Source: Candidatus Poseidoniaceae archaeon
GTDB lineage: Archaea; Thermoplasmatota; Poseidoniia; Poseidoniales; Poseidoniaceae
Reading direction: 5' to 3'
DNA: 25,979 bases
Assembly: GCA_030741455.1 (NCBI GenBank)
Contig: JASLVI010000005.1
Coordinates: 1-25,979, forward strand
Each line of letters starts with the position of its first letter. The stretch's first letter is position 1. Below are positions 16,197 through 24,693 of this stretch, one piece after another. The translations under genes were made by a program, and so were the position numbers. A model generated the notes under the pieces. The model made no database searches. It saw nothing but the letters and a program-made list of their open reading frames with translations, and was not told the origin of the DNA.

Positions 16197-16430
16197 ATGG
16201 CGATAGGATTTGTACTCATTACGACCATGCCCGGTGAGGAAGAGAGCGTTCGAAATGCTCTCGATTCCATTGAACATGTTACGGACAGATGGATGTTGTT
16301 TGGAGAATTTGACATCCTCGCTCGTGTACGTGCTGATGACGAATTTACGTTAACACGATGCATTGTCGAGGAGATTCGCCCGTTGAATGGTATTCAGGAT
16401 ACGAAGACCATGATCGGTGCTGAATTGTGA
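16197..16430 (+). CDS. Stand-alone Lrp/AsnC ligand-binding (RAM) domain protein 2
   Basis: This is a second 77-aa RAM-domain protein, aligning end to end without gaps to its neighbour with roughly 34 identical positions by eye, so the two arose by tandem duplication. It keeps the G-E-F-D turn and the NGIQDTKTMI ending. ATG 16197 is preferred over an in-frame TTG at 16185 because GAGGG (16187-16191) sits 5 nt before it. Co-transcription with the first copy is almost certain. The two may form a heteromeric ligand sensor. The stop lies one base from the stop of the opposing STAND ATPase gene. Confidence 0.85.
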   Translation: MAIGFVLITTMPGEEESVRNALDSIEHVTDRWMLFGEFDILARVRADDEFTLTRCIVEEIRPLNGIQDTKTMIGAEL

Positions 16431-16431
16431 T

Positions 16432-18615
16432 TCAGAGTAGATGCATGCGCTTCGACAACTCACGAGCACGATTCGGGCAGCCAACTGAGCGATATCGAAG
16501 AATGGCTTCACGAAGAGCAAAAACACGTTCTTGATCTTCAAACATCGATTTGACTTCCCACCACTTAGCGAGCAGACGACGTGCTGAAGGCGTCTCCATC
16601 AACTCGATTGTTTGGATATCGATTTGATCGTGAAGAAGTTGTGCTCTCGGACGTTGTGTATCAGCCAATCCTTCACAGATGAGAAGATAGATTGAGGCTT
16701 TGTACAATGGCTGTTTCATTTGTGATGCAGCATGTTCTGCGTTCTTGAGTACTAAAGAAGTCGATGATGAGCGAAGATCAGAGGCCTTCAATTCTGTTTT
16801 CACTTCCAGATATTGGATCAATGGATCGCTCAATCCGGCGATTTCTCGTAATTGCTCAATCAAGAATGTAGCTCCCTGGAAATCACCACGCTCGATGGCA
16901 AGGGCATGTTGCATAACGACAAGGGTTGTGAGGACCATTTGACGGTCTTTTTCATCCGTTGGAAGTTCGACTTGAGCAAGAAGGCGGTCGATTCGTTCGA
17001 ACACTTCCTCACCCAAGGACGCGGAGAGGTCGTCAATGCTGCGAGACAAGACAGACATCTGAATTCGTAACTTTTCGTCGGATTCCTCAATCCTGTTCAA
17101 CATCGATTCGAGTTCATCCATCACGCCTTTCTTTCCTTCAAATTGAGCAATTTGCAATCGTATTCTTGCGAGTTGGTCTGAATCAACATCCTCCAAATAG
17201 TTCTTGGCGATGTCTACTTCTGCTCGATTCAAAGCATGTTGGGCTGCCAATTCAATCAATGCAAGATCATCGGATTCATTGATCAAGGCTTCATCGAGAA
17301 GTGTTGCAAAAGCACCAGAGTACGTGTGCATGAGTTCATTTGCACGCGACGAAAGGTGGACTGAAACCTCTCCTTCACCCCGTTGAATGCGATGATGTAT
17401 TTCGAGAATCGCTGCTAAAGCGTCGGTTTGTTGTTGCCAATGTTGGATGGCTTGGAGATGCAATTCGTCAATTACATGATCATCCAAGGATGATTTGCAA
17501 ACATTTCGAATGAGATGTTGCATTTCCATAGAGGTATTCCTCGCGCCCCAACGCAGCAAGGTATGCTCATCGAGGAGAGGGACATGATCGGGATTTGGCA
17601 TACGTTCTGATGGAACAGGGAAAGGCAAGATCAGAAATGGAGACATCGCATCATGGACTTCGGAAGTTGCATCACCAAGCACGACTTGCTCAACATATGC
17701 TCTCACGTCTTGGTCCGTTTCAGGAAGAGGTGTTGAATCATCGTAAAGAAGAATGGCAAGCGGGTGCCCTCCCAATGTTTCTACAATGAACGGGCGCTCA
17801 TCTCCAAGTTCTGGATTCAAGAGCTCAATCGCAGCATCAGATGCTAATGGTCCGAGTTCAATATACGCTCCTTCAATCGACAATGTGTCTCGATCACGCC
17901 CGATAAGGAGGAATGGAACATCATGATGCTGAAGCGACTTGAAAAAATTCGAAAATGCGGCTTGATGTCTGGATGAAATGGAGTGAACATCGTCAAAAAC
18001 CAAGAACACTTTCTGTTCTTTTAGCAACGAAACATAACCCTCTGTATCGAGAATTTGTGGTGCTTCAATATCCATTCGTTGCATTGCTTCACGGACATCG
18101 CAATAGGCATCAAGTTGTCCCCAGTGAACTTGAACACCATCTTCAGCCAATGTTTGGATGAGCGAACGAGCAAGTGTAGATTTACCAATTCCAGGCATGC
18201 CGCGTAGATGAATCGGTAGGCCTTGTTCAATCGCTTCATGCAACTGTGCAAGTTCATCTGTTCGTCCATGGAGGTTAGTGTATTCTGGAACTTGTCCCTT
18301 CAACTTTGAAGATTTGCGTGAAGGTCGTTGTGGGACTTCCTCGCCGCTAACATGCAACGTTTGACGACCACTTTGTGTAATATGGGCAACCTTTCGCTTA
18401 CGCCGTCCTGCGCCGATGACGTGCGCTTGCCGAGTCATGATGAACCCTTTCTCTTCGAGAATGCTCATCGGTTGAAAGAGCGCAGATCGAACCACGCCGA
18501 TTCCGTCAGCAATGCCCTCGAGTGAAATGCTTCGAGGAACATCCCAAGCGGATTCAAGCGTAGCTGGATGGTCATCCAACCAACGCAAGATTCGCAACAT
18601 CGAGGTAGATAACAT
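16432..18615 (-). CDS. Winged-helix STAND-type ATPase (NB-ARC-like) regulator
   Basis: This 727-aa protein has three parts. Residues about 1-90 form a winged helix-turn-helix, with a basic patch GAGRRKRK (68-75) in or near the wing. Residues 115-290 are a P-loop NTPase of the STAND class: HGRTDEL (116-122), Walker A GMPGIGKST (139-147), Walker B VFLVFDDVH (203-211), a sensor strand LLIGRDRD and the class-typical GGHPLAI (282-288). The remainder, about 430 residues, is all-helical, resembling TPR-like repeats (alternating acidic helices such as LALIELAAQHALNRAEVDIA). STAND proteins are signal-triggered switches that multimerise on ligand binding; MalT is a related regulator. Here DNA binding is at the N-terminus. 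Its target is unknown. The gene is divergent from uvrC (104 bp between starts) and convergent with the RAM pair, so either might be regulated by or linked to it. Confidence 0.82.
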   Translation of the reverse strand: MLSTSMLRILRWLDDHPATLESAWDVPRSISLEGIADGIGVVRSALFQPMSILEEKGFIMTRQAHVIGAGRRKRKVAHITQSGRQTLHVSGEEVPQRPSRKSSKLKGQVPEYTNLHGRTDELAQLHEAIEQGLPIHLRGMPGIGKSTLARSLIQTLAEDGVQVHWGQLDAYCDVREAMQRMDIEAPQILDTEGYVSLLKEQKVFLVFDDVHSISSRHQAAFSNFFKSLQHHDVPFLLIGRDRDTLSIEGAYIELGPLASDAAIELLNPELGDERPFIVETLGGHPLAILLYDDSTPLPETDQDVRAYVEQVVLGDATSEVHDAMSPFLILPFPVPSERMPNPDHVPLLDEHTLLRWGARNTSMEMQHLIRNVCKSSLDDHVIDELHLQAIQHWQQQTDALAAILEIHHRIQRGEGEVSVHLSSRANELMHTYSGAFATLLDEALINESDDLALIELAAQHALNRAEVDIAKNYLEDVDSDQLARIRLQIAQFEGKKGVMDELESMLNRIEESDEKLRIQMSVLSRSIDDLSASLGEEVFERIDRLLAQVELPTDEKDRQMVLTTLVVMQHALAIERGDFQGATFLIEQLREIAGLSDPLIQYLEVKTELKASDLRSSSTSLVLKNAEHAASQMKQPLYKASIYLLICEGLADTQRPRAQLLHDQIDIQTIELMETPSARRLLAKWWEVKSMFEDQERVFALREAILRYRSVGCPNRARELSKRMHLL

Positions 18616-18719
18616 CGGAACGCCATACGAACCTTGAACGCATCACATTTGATGTTGTCCTTTTGTTGAGTCTTTGATTCTATGCAGGTTTTTTTGACCT
18701 ATGGGCGCATGGTAGCGAT

Positions 18720-20447
18720 ATGGCGGTTGATGCAGCATCCATCGATTTGCCTGCGTCACCTGGCGTCTATCTCTTCAAAACAGACGAGGGGCGTGTGTTG
18801 TATGTTGGAAAAGCAACACGTTTGAACGAACGTGTTCGTTCCTATTTTGCAACCAATCCTGACCGACAAATGATACCCGAATTGATTGCTCGCGCAGATG
18901 ATGTTGAATGCATTGTGACGACCACACCACAAGAAGCATTGATTCTCGAACGTCAACTGATTCGTGAACATAAACCACGTTTCAACTCGATGCTTAAAGA
19001 TGACAAATCCTATCCTTATCTCGTATTGACCAATGAGGAATTTCCACGTATCATGTACACGCGTCATCCCCCGAAAAATGCTCATCGCTGGGGACCGTTT
19101 CCAAATGCGGGGGCGGCGAAACAAGTTATGCAACTTTTGAGACGCCATTTCGGAATTCGTGATTGCAAGGAATTGCTCCCTCAAGGATGCTTAGCGATGC
19201 ACATTGGACTGTGTACTGGACCATGCATCGATGGAGAAGGTTATGCTGAACAGGTTCGAGCGGTTAAGACCATTCTCGATGGTGAAGCCACCGAACTGTT
19301 GGAGGAACTTGGCGATAAAATGGATGTATGTTCAGCAAATATGCAATTTGAGCGAGCGGGTTACTACCGAGATTTGATCCGATCGATACGTACAACGATT
19401 GGCCAACATGTTGTTTCAAGTAAATTGTATCGTGATTGTGATGCCATTGGTTTTGCCGATCAAGGTGATCTTGCTGCGCTTGTCGTCTTGCATGCTGATG
19501 AAGGAATCGTCAAGGGTCAGGAAGTATGGCCATACGTTCACCGAGGCGATCTTGGTGAAACCGTTAGCCGATTCATTAGCGAGCATTACGTCCATCGACG
19601 TCCACCTCGATTGCTCTTAACACCGACACCGTTGCTGGATGGACTTCAGCAGTGGTTGGATGAACGTCGTGGATCTGTAGTTGAAGTTCGAACACCAATG
19701 CGAGGAGATATGGTCACATTACGAACGCTTGCTGATCAAAATGCTGAAATTCAAATCACAAGGCTAGCGAACAAATCGAGCGGTTCATTGGAACAGCGTG
19801 CTGCTGATGATGCAGCCATCTTGTTGAACGTCGAACAGATGAACCATGTCGTCTGTTTCGATATGGCCCAACTACAGGGTGATGAGCGTGTGGGTGCAAG
19901 TGTCGTCTTACGCAATGGCAGACCTGCCAAGAAAGAGTATCGGACCTACATCGTCAAAGGAGAGGCCATGGATGATTTACGAATGATGCGTGAAGTCGTT
20001 GAACGATGGTTGAAGCGACAAGAAGAGTGGCCTGATTTGTTGCTCCTGGATGGAGGCGAGACGCATCTCAATACAATACGATCGATGTTGGATGAGCATG
20101 GTGTGATCGACCGATTTGAATTGGCTGCTCTCGCTAAGCGCGAAGAGACGTTGCATCGTGAACAAAAAGAACCAATCATCCTCGATCGAAGAGGTCGGGT
20201 CTTTGTCCATGCTCGTGATGAAGCACATCGCTTTGTAAATACATTTCATCGAAAACGGCGCAAAAAGAGGCGCTTGGGCGACCCATTGGAGAACGTACTT
20301 GGATTAGGTGCAAAGAAATTGCAATCCTTACTGCGTCATTTTGGAGGCAGACAAGGTATCAACAATGCGAGTATTGACGACTTGAAAACCGTTCCAGGTA
20401 TCGGACCATCACTTGCTGAACGTATTCATGAGGCATTGCATCGCTAA
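18720..20447 (+). CDS. uvrC: UvrABC excinuclease subunit C
   Basis: This 575-aa protein is UvrC, the double-incision nuclease of bacterial-type nucleotide excision repair. The N-terminal GIY-YIG nuclease shows GVYLF (15-19), YVGK (28-31) and Glu 77 in ALILERQL. The UVR motif for UvrB contact is near 193-225 (MQFERAGYYRDLI). The C-terminal RNase H-like nuclease keeps CFDM, LLLDGG and ARDEAHRF (the catalytic His), though the usual DGGKGQ reads DGGETH. Two helix-hairpin-helix motifs end the protein (LGAKKLQSLLRHF and VPGIGPSLAERI). Length is close to the normal 590-610. UvrABC is found in a minority of archaea and is thought to be of bacterial origin. uvrA and uvrB are not in this window. The stop overlaps that of the opposing 1026-aa gene by 4 nt. 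Confidence 0.95.
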   Translation: MAVDAASIDLPASPGVYLFKTDEGRVLYVGKATRLNERVRSYFATNPDRQMIPELIARADDVECIVTTTPQEALILERQLIREHKPRFNSMLKDDKSYPYLVLTNEEFPRIMYTRHPPKNAHRWGPFPNAGAAKQVMQLLRRHFGIRDCKELLPQGCLAMHIGLCTGPCIDGEGYAEQVRAVKTILDGEATELLEELGDKMDVCSANMQFERAGYYRDLIRSIRTTIGQHVVSSKLYRDCDAIGFADQGDLAALVVLHADEGIVKGQEVWPYVHRGDLGETVSRFISEHYVHRRPPRLLLTPTPLLDGLQQWLDERRGSVVEVRTPMRGDMVTLRTLADQNAEIQITRLANKSSGSLEQRAADDAAILLNVEQMNHVVCFDMAQLQGDERVGASVVLRNGRPAKKEYRTYIVKGEAMDDLRMMREVVERWLKRQEEWPDLLLLDGGETHLNTIRSMLDEHGVIDRFELAALAKREETLHREQKEPIILDRRGRVFVHARDEAHRFVNTFHRKRRKKRRLGDPLENVLGLGAKKLQSLLRHFGGRQGINNASIDDLKTVPGIGPSLAERIHEALHR

Positions 20448-23400
20448 CGAGGCGGTGGTTGATCTTGATGCATCGCCTCAAACGGATTGATACCTTCCTC
20501 ATATCCACCAACTTGGCGATCGACCAAGCCTGCCATTTGTGCGAAATCTGATTCGGACAAGCCCATCTTTTGTGCCTTGTAAAGCGAATTTTTCGCTTCC
20601 TTTGCAGCTCTCTTCTTCTTCTTTTTCTTACGACGTCGTCGTATCAAGAGGATGAGCAGTATGACGACAACCGCAGGATAGGCCCAGAATTGACCGAGCA
20701 AATACATCCAAGTGACTTGCAATCGTAAGGTTACATCATCATCCAATCCTTCTGGAGGAATCGTATAGGTGATGACTTGTCGTCCATCTGAATCTTCTGT
20801 AATCACCATGTTGCCTTGAGCAGATGTTCCTTCCTTGACGATGATTCCCTTTGGTAATGTGAAACTTACAGGTCCTGTGAGGTCAAATTCAGTTTCTTCG
20901 TGAATCGTTGTGTCCCATGAACCTGTTTGGAATGTTAGTGCTTCTTCTTCAAGAGGCGGGAATGTGAGTCCTTCTGAGGAAACCAAACTATTGGACATGA
21001 TCGAAGAGACCTGATCAACCATCATCACCATCGGTTGAAGCAATGGAGATCGGAACGCAGAACTGATGTCTTCCGTAATCAGTGAAAGCGTAATCAAATC
21101 AGGATTGCCACTAAACAAATCACCCCATGAACTCGAGATGGCCAATGTAAATCGAACCTTAGGAATCTTGAGACTCACACTTAATCCGACCTCGTCAGAG
21201 ACGATAGGTCCAGGCGTTCCGAGGCCTGCGAGACTTGTTTCAATCGAGAAATCACTAATGTCCACGTCACTAAACTGAGGATTTTTGTCAATGTTTTCAA
21301 GTTCCTCGGAAGCGATATGAATCTCATCGGTTAAAATTTCACCAACATCGGTTCCAAATTCCATCAATCCATCGGAAGTAAGTTCGAAAACGAGTTGACG
21401 TGATTCGGGGCAATCGTTGAATTCCGTACCTGGCTCAAGACATCGCTCAATCTTCATTGGACTGTCAGAACGGCTCATAATATCGCCAATGAGTCGAACC
21501 AAGTCACTCGGAATCACTTCCATTCGCACCGTCGTATCGTCATTGATATCGTAGTATCCTTGAGGTAATGCAACACGATGAACAACTGCACTTGCCTCAA
21601 GTCCAAATTCAACAGAGACAGACTTGGTCCATTCGTTGATATCGAAGGTATCGAAATCAATCGAAAGAGACGTTGAAACACAGGTTTTCTGCGTTTGCAA
21701 ACAAATCGCTTGCCCATTCTCATCCATGATGGGGTGATTGTAAGTATATGGAGAAGGTCCTGCAATGGAGACATTGTTTCGATTATCACCGGTCACAGAA
21801 TGTTGCAAAATGATTCGGTCTTGACCGTCAATGGTTTCAATCCAATCAGGCAGAATCAGTTCAAGCGTAATCTTTGATGGTGGAAGATCGGAAGGAATCA
21901 TTTCCTCGAGGAATGCGGTATCAAGAACTGTTTCAAGCGATAAGCCTGCATCCATCACACGACGTAAATCTTCGTTGGTAATCTCGTCAAAATATTCTGA
22001 AAACTCGGTGTCTGGAAGATTGTCTTGGATAATATCGAGTAAACCAAGTTCGAATGTGTTGCTCGTTGAGCGGAGATAAATTGGATGGTCATATCCCATA
22101 GCGCTCGGTCCTTGAATGCAATACGAAATCGTGTTCGGAGGGGTCACCGTCTCCGAACAACCAACAGAATGACTGTAATTCAAACCGCCAGCAGGTCCAT
22201 CGATACCTGCTGCCACAGAATCACTCACCCAAGATAATGGCCCCATCTGAACGTTTGGACCGCCTGGTATTGAATCGGAAAAGGCGTTTCCAACCGAATC
22301 AACTGGGAATTGGTCGGTAAAATCATCAAGGGGTGCAATTCCGTTTTCGTAAGCTAAACGAATTCCATCAGAAGTGATTTGTGGAATTGTTGCTAATTCG
22401 GACAATTCCACCAATGAAATTCCCCAACTGTCCATTGTCGCAGTATCGAGATAGTATATTCCTGCGACAAAATCAATTTGAACGGCTTGTTCATCGAAGA
22501 GATCGACTTTCAGATGAAGCGAGACTGCTTCTTTTTCAGAATCTAATTCAACAACAGATGTTGTCGAAGTATTTCGGTAACCCATCGTCAAACTCACCGT
22601 TTGCTCAGCACGAGCTTCCCCATTTGTAGCATTGAGATGATCCACGGTCCATTGGCCGACGCATGTTGCAGGCGCGCATGAATTAGGTTGAATCGAACCA
22701 TTTCCATCAACACCAACAACTGCGGCATAATTTGGTGGGTTGATCGAAAAAGTTGAGGCATGGCCTGGTTCTGAGAAGACATTGAACTGCGTGGTCAATT
22801 CTGATCCCATGATGAGGAGGCCTTGATACGCACGTTCAAGGTCGAGATTTGAGTTTTCCAACAGATTGAAGGTACCTGTAGAAAGTTGAATTTCAGCGAT
22901 GGTCGAAATACAGATTGGAGGTTCGAAGACGTTGTTTTCCGATACGCCCGAACCAGAATCGTAAACCGAGTCCTCTGAAGCATCCGTCGTACAAACCTCT
23001 GATGCGCCTCCTTCTGTGTAAATTCCAACCGTTTGTGTATTGATGGCCGATACTGTACCAAAACCAGTCGAAAGTAATTCTTCGATGGTATCTTGTGTTT
23101 CGATCAACATTCGGTCGCCTACGGTTGTGGAAGTTCCCGAACCATCATCCTGATTCCAATAGGTTCGTATCATGTCTGCAGGGACGCCGTCATCACTGTC
23201 TAAACCATCAGCTGCAAGAGCAGATTCAATAATCGATGAATCGAGACCAAGTTTTGAACGGTCGAATTCTCGAATTGCCCAACTTAGGGTCATGTGAATT
23301 GTTGTTGTATCTTGAAGATTAAAATCGTACGTACCACGTATCCAATCCTGCTGGAACGGCGTACCATCATCACTCGAATTGTAGTCATCACAATCACTTC

Positions 23401-23524
23401 CGCCCAACCCATCACAGGTTGTCATACCATCAGCAGAAGCCAGTGGAGCAAAAATTGGAGTCGCAAAAAACAATGTTAAACACAGTGTCAGGAAACGATT
23501 CTTCCACACCCTACGCTCTTCCAT
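20444..23524 (-). CDS. Large membrane-anchored surface protein, unknown family
   Basis: I do not recognise this 1026-aa protein. It has a signal peptide (FLTLCLTLFFATPIFAPLASA) and a single membrane helix near residues 940-961 (about AYPAVVVILLILLI), followed by a very basic RRRRKKKKKKR run and a 65-aa cytoplasmic tail ending in PPPR. The extracellular part is beta-rich, acidic and low in repeats, with scattered cysteines, including an early CDGLGGSDCDDY. The basic run fixes the topology: outside N-terminus, inside C-terminus. ATG 23524 starts right before the signal peptide. It runs against uvrC and diverges from taw2, so it is probably a single-gene transcript. A cell-envelope role is likely; no enzyme motif is visible. 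Confidence 0.75.
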   Translation of the reverse strand: MEERRVWKNRFLTLCLTLFFATPIFAPLASADGMTTCDGLGGSDCDDYNSSDDGTPFQQDWIRGTYDFNLQDTTTIHMTLSWAIREFDRSKLGLDSSIIESALAADGLDSDDGVPADMIRTYWNQDDGSGTSTTVGDRMLIETQDTIEELLSTGFGTVSAINTQTVGIYTEGGASEVCTTDASEDSVYDSGSGVSENNVFEPPICISTIAEIQLSTGTFNLLENSNLDLERAYQGLLIMGSELTTQFNVFSEPGHASTFSINPPNYAAVVGVDGNGSIQPNSCAPATCVGQWTVDHLNATNGEARAEQTVSLTMGYRNTSTTSVVELDSEKEAVSLHLKVDLFDEQAVQIDFVAGIYYLDTATMDSWGISLVELSELATIPQITSDGIRLAYENGIAPLDDFTDQFPVDSVGNAFSDSIPGGPNVQMGPLSWVSDSVAAGIDGPAGGLNYSHSVGCSETVTPPNTISYCIQGPSAMGYDHPIYLRSTSNTFELGLLDIIQDNLPDTEFSEYFDEITNEDLRRVMDAGLSLETVLDTAFLEEMIPSDLPPSKITLELILPDWIETIDGQDRIILQHSVTGDNRNNVSIAGPSPYTYNHPIMDENGQAICLQTQKTCVSTSLSIDFDTFDINEWTKSVSVEFGLEASAVVHRVALPQGYYDINDDTTVRMEVIPSDLVRLIGDIMSRSDSPMKIERCLEPGTEFNDCPESRQLVFELTSDGLMEFGTDVGEILTDEIHIASEELENIDKNPQFSDVDISDFSIETSLAGLGTPGPIVSDEVGLSVSLKIPKVRFTLAISSSWGDLFSGNPDLITLSLITEDISSAFRSPLLQPMVMMVDQVSSIMSNSLVSSEGLTFPPLEEEALTFQTGSWDTTIHEETEFDLTGPVSFTLPKGIIVKEGTSAQGNMVITEDSDGRQVITYTIPPEGLDDDVTLRLQVTWMYLLGQFWAYPAVVVILLILLIRRRRKKKKKKRAAKEAKNSLYKAQKMGLSESDFAQMAGLVDRQVGGYEEGINPFEAMHQDQPPPR
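20588..20630 (+). terminator. Pyrimidine-rich tract, possible uvrC terminator inside opposing gene
   Basis: A run of T-rich clusters (TTTTT near 20590, then CTTCTTCTTCTTTTTCTT to 20629) starts about 140 nt below the uvrC stop. On the opposite strand it encodes the poly-lysine tail of the 1026-aa protein. Archaeal termination commonly occurs at such U-rich tracts, but the role here is inferred. Confidence 0.3.
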
Positions 23525-23586
23525 GATGCTCCAACAGACCGAAGACCTTCAAAGGACTTCCCCCTAGCAGGGCTGAGGGCGTCGCA

Positions 23587-24693
23587 ATGCCAATGCAACC
23601 TTGTCTTCTTGTTCGACTCGTTGATGGTGAGTTGGCTCGTCAGGCATTGAAGAATCTTGATGCGCTCAATCAAAACTACACCCCTCTACGCATCGGAGAT
23701 GAACTTGCATTACCGATTTTCGAAGATTCTGATCTCAATGAAATGGGCATTGATTATCGGCTTGAAAGCGTCGACGTCGAGCATGCTCCTCCGCCCATTG
23801 ACCCACACAGTCGACTCAACGCAGTCATTGCATCAATGGTCGATGCCAATGAACATCTCATGCAATCAGTTCCCAAAAAATGGGAACGACTCGACGATTT
23901 GATTTTGTTTCCCAAAGATGCATTTCTTGGAGAAGAATGGACGTCAATCATCGAACAACATACGCATTTTTTCGAACGAGTTGCTGATGCATTGAACGCC
24001 AAACGTATCGGGCGACAGCAGCCGATTGCAGCAGATACTGTTCGCTCCGCACAAGTGGAATTGTTGCATGGTGCGGATGGCTGGGTTGAAGTCAACGACA
24101 ATGGACTCGTGTTCGGTTTTGATGCAACCAAGGTCATGTATTCATCTGGCAATGTTACGGAACGACATCGAATGGGGAGAATGAAAGCTGACGGAGAAGT
24201 GGTCATCGATGCATATGCAGGTATTGGATACTATACGATGCAACTCTTGGTCCATGCCAACGTTAAGCATGTTCATGCATGTGAAATCAATCCACACAGC
24301 ATCAAAGCGCTTGAATGGGCTGCTAAGAGGAATGGTGTTGATTCGAAACTTACCATTCATCCACAGGACAATCTCATCACGCTTCGAGATCTTGAGGGAA
24401 CTGCGGATCGTGTTCTTCTTGGCTATTTACCAAGTTCTGAGATGACATGGGAACGTGCTATACAAGCACTCAAACCAAAAGGTGGTACGCTCCATATTCA
24501 CATGAACGTTGAAGAAGAACGCATCGATGATTGGTGCAAGGATACATTGCAGCAATGTCTTGCGTATGCAAAGGCATACGGACATGATTGGCACATCAAC
24601 ACATTTCATCTTGAGAAGGTCAAATGGTATGCACCACGAATCCGTCACGTCGTACTCGATGCATCGTTTTCATCAAGAAGTTCTGCTTCGTAG
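23587..24693 (+). CDS. taw2: tRNA wybutosine-synthesis protein Taw2/Tyw2-like (Trm5/Tyw2 family)
   Basis: This 368-aa protein is a class I SAM-fold enzyme of the Trm5/Tyw2 family, probably Taw2, which transfers the 3-amino-3-carboxypropyl group of SAM to imG-14 at position 37 of tRNA-Phe. The SAM loop is DAYAGIGYYT (208-217), with the acidic ribose contact in ACEINP (231-236). The block LGYLPSSE (278-285), followed by GGTLHIHMNV, matches Tyw2 (LGL.PSSE...LH.H.NV) better than Trm5, where a catalytic NPP-type motif is expected. The upstream domain includes DTRVRS-like and NGLVFGFDATKVMYSSGN segments, also typical. GAGGG at 23575-23579 supports the ATG 7 nt later. The last 49 bases overlap the opposing cyclophilin gene. 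The alternative, a Trm5 m1G37 methyltransferase, is less likely. Confidence 0.82.
   Translation: MPMQPCLLVRLVDGELARQALKNLDALNQNYTPLRIGDELALPIFEDSDLNEMGIDYRLESVDVEHAPPPIDPHSRLNAVIASMVDANEHLMQSVPKKWERLDDLILFPKDAFLGEEWTSIIEQHTHFFERVADALNAKRIGRQQPIAADTVRSAQVELLHGADGWVEVNDNGLVFGFDATKVMYSSGNVTERHRMGRMKADGEVVIDAYAGIGYYTMQLLVHANVKHVHACEINPHSIKALEWAAKRNGVDSKLTIHPQDNLITLRDLEGTADRVLLGYLPSSEMTWERAIQALKPKGGTLHIHMNVEEERIDDWCKDTLQQCLAYAKAYGHDWHINTFHLEKVKWYAPRIRHVVLDASFSSRSSAS

Noticed and set aside
18689..18695. T-run before uvrC as a terminator
   Set aside because: No plus-strand gene ends upstream of it; it is more likely part of the divergent promoter region.
23565..23575. Short inverted repeat CCCT-AGC-AGGG between the 1026-aa gene and taw2
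   Set aside because: A four-base stem is expected by chance and there is no second copy to support an operator.
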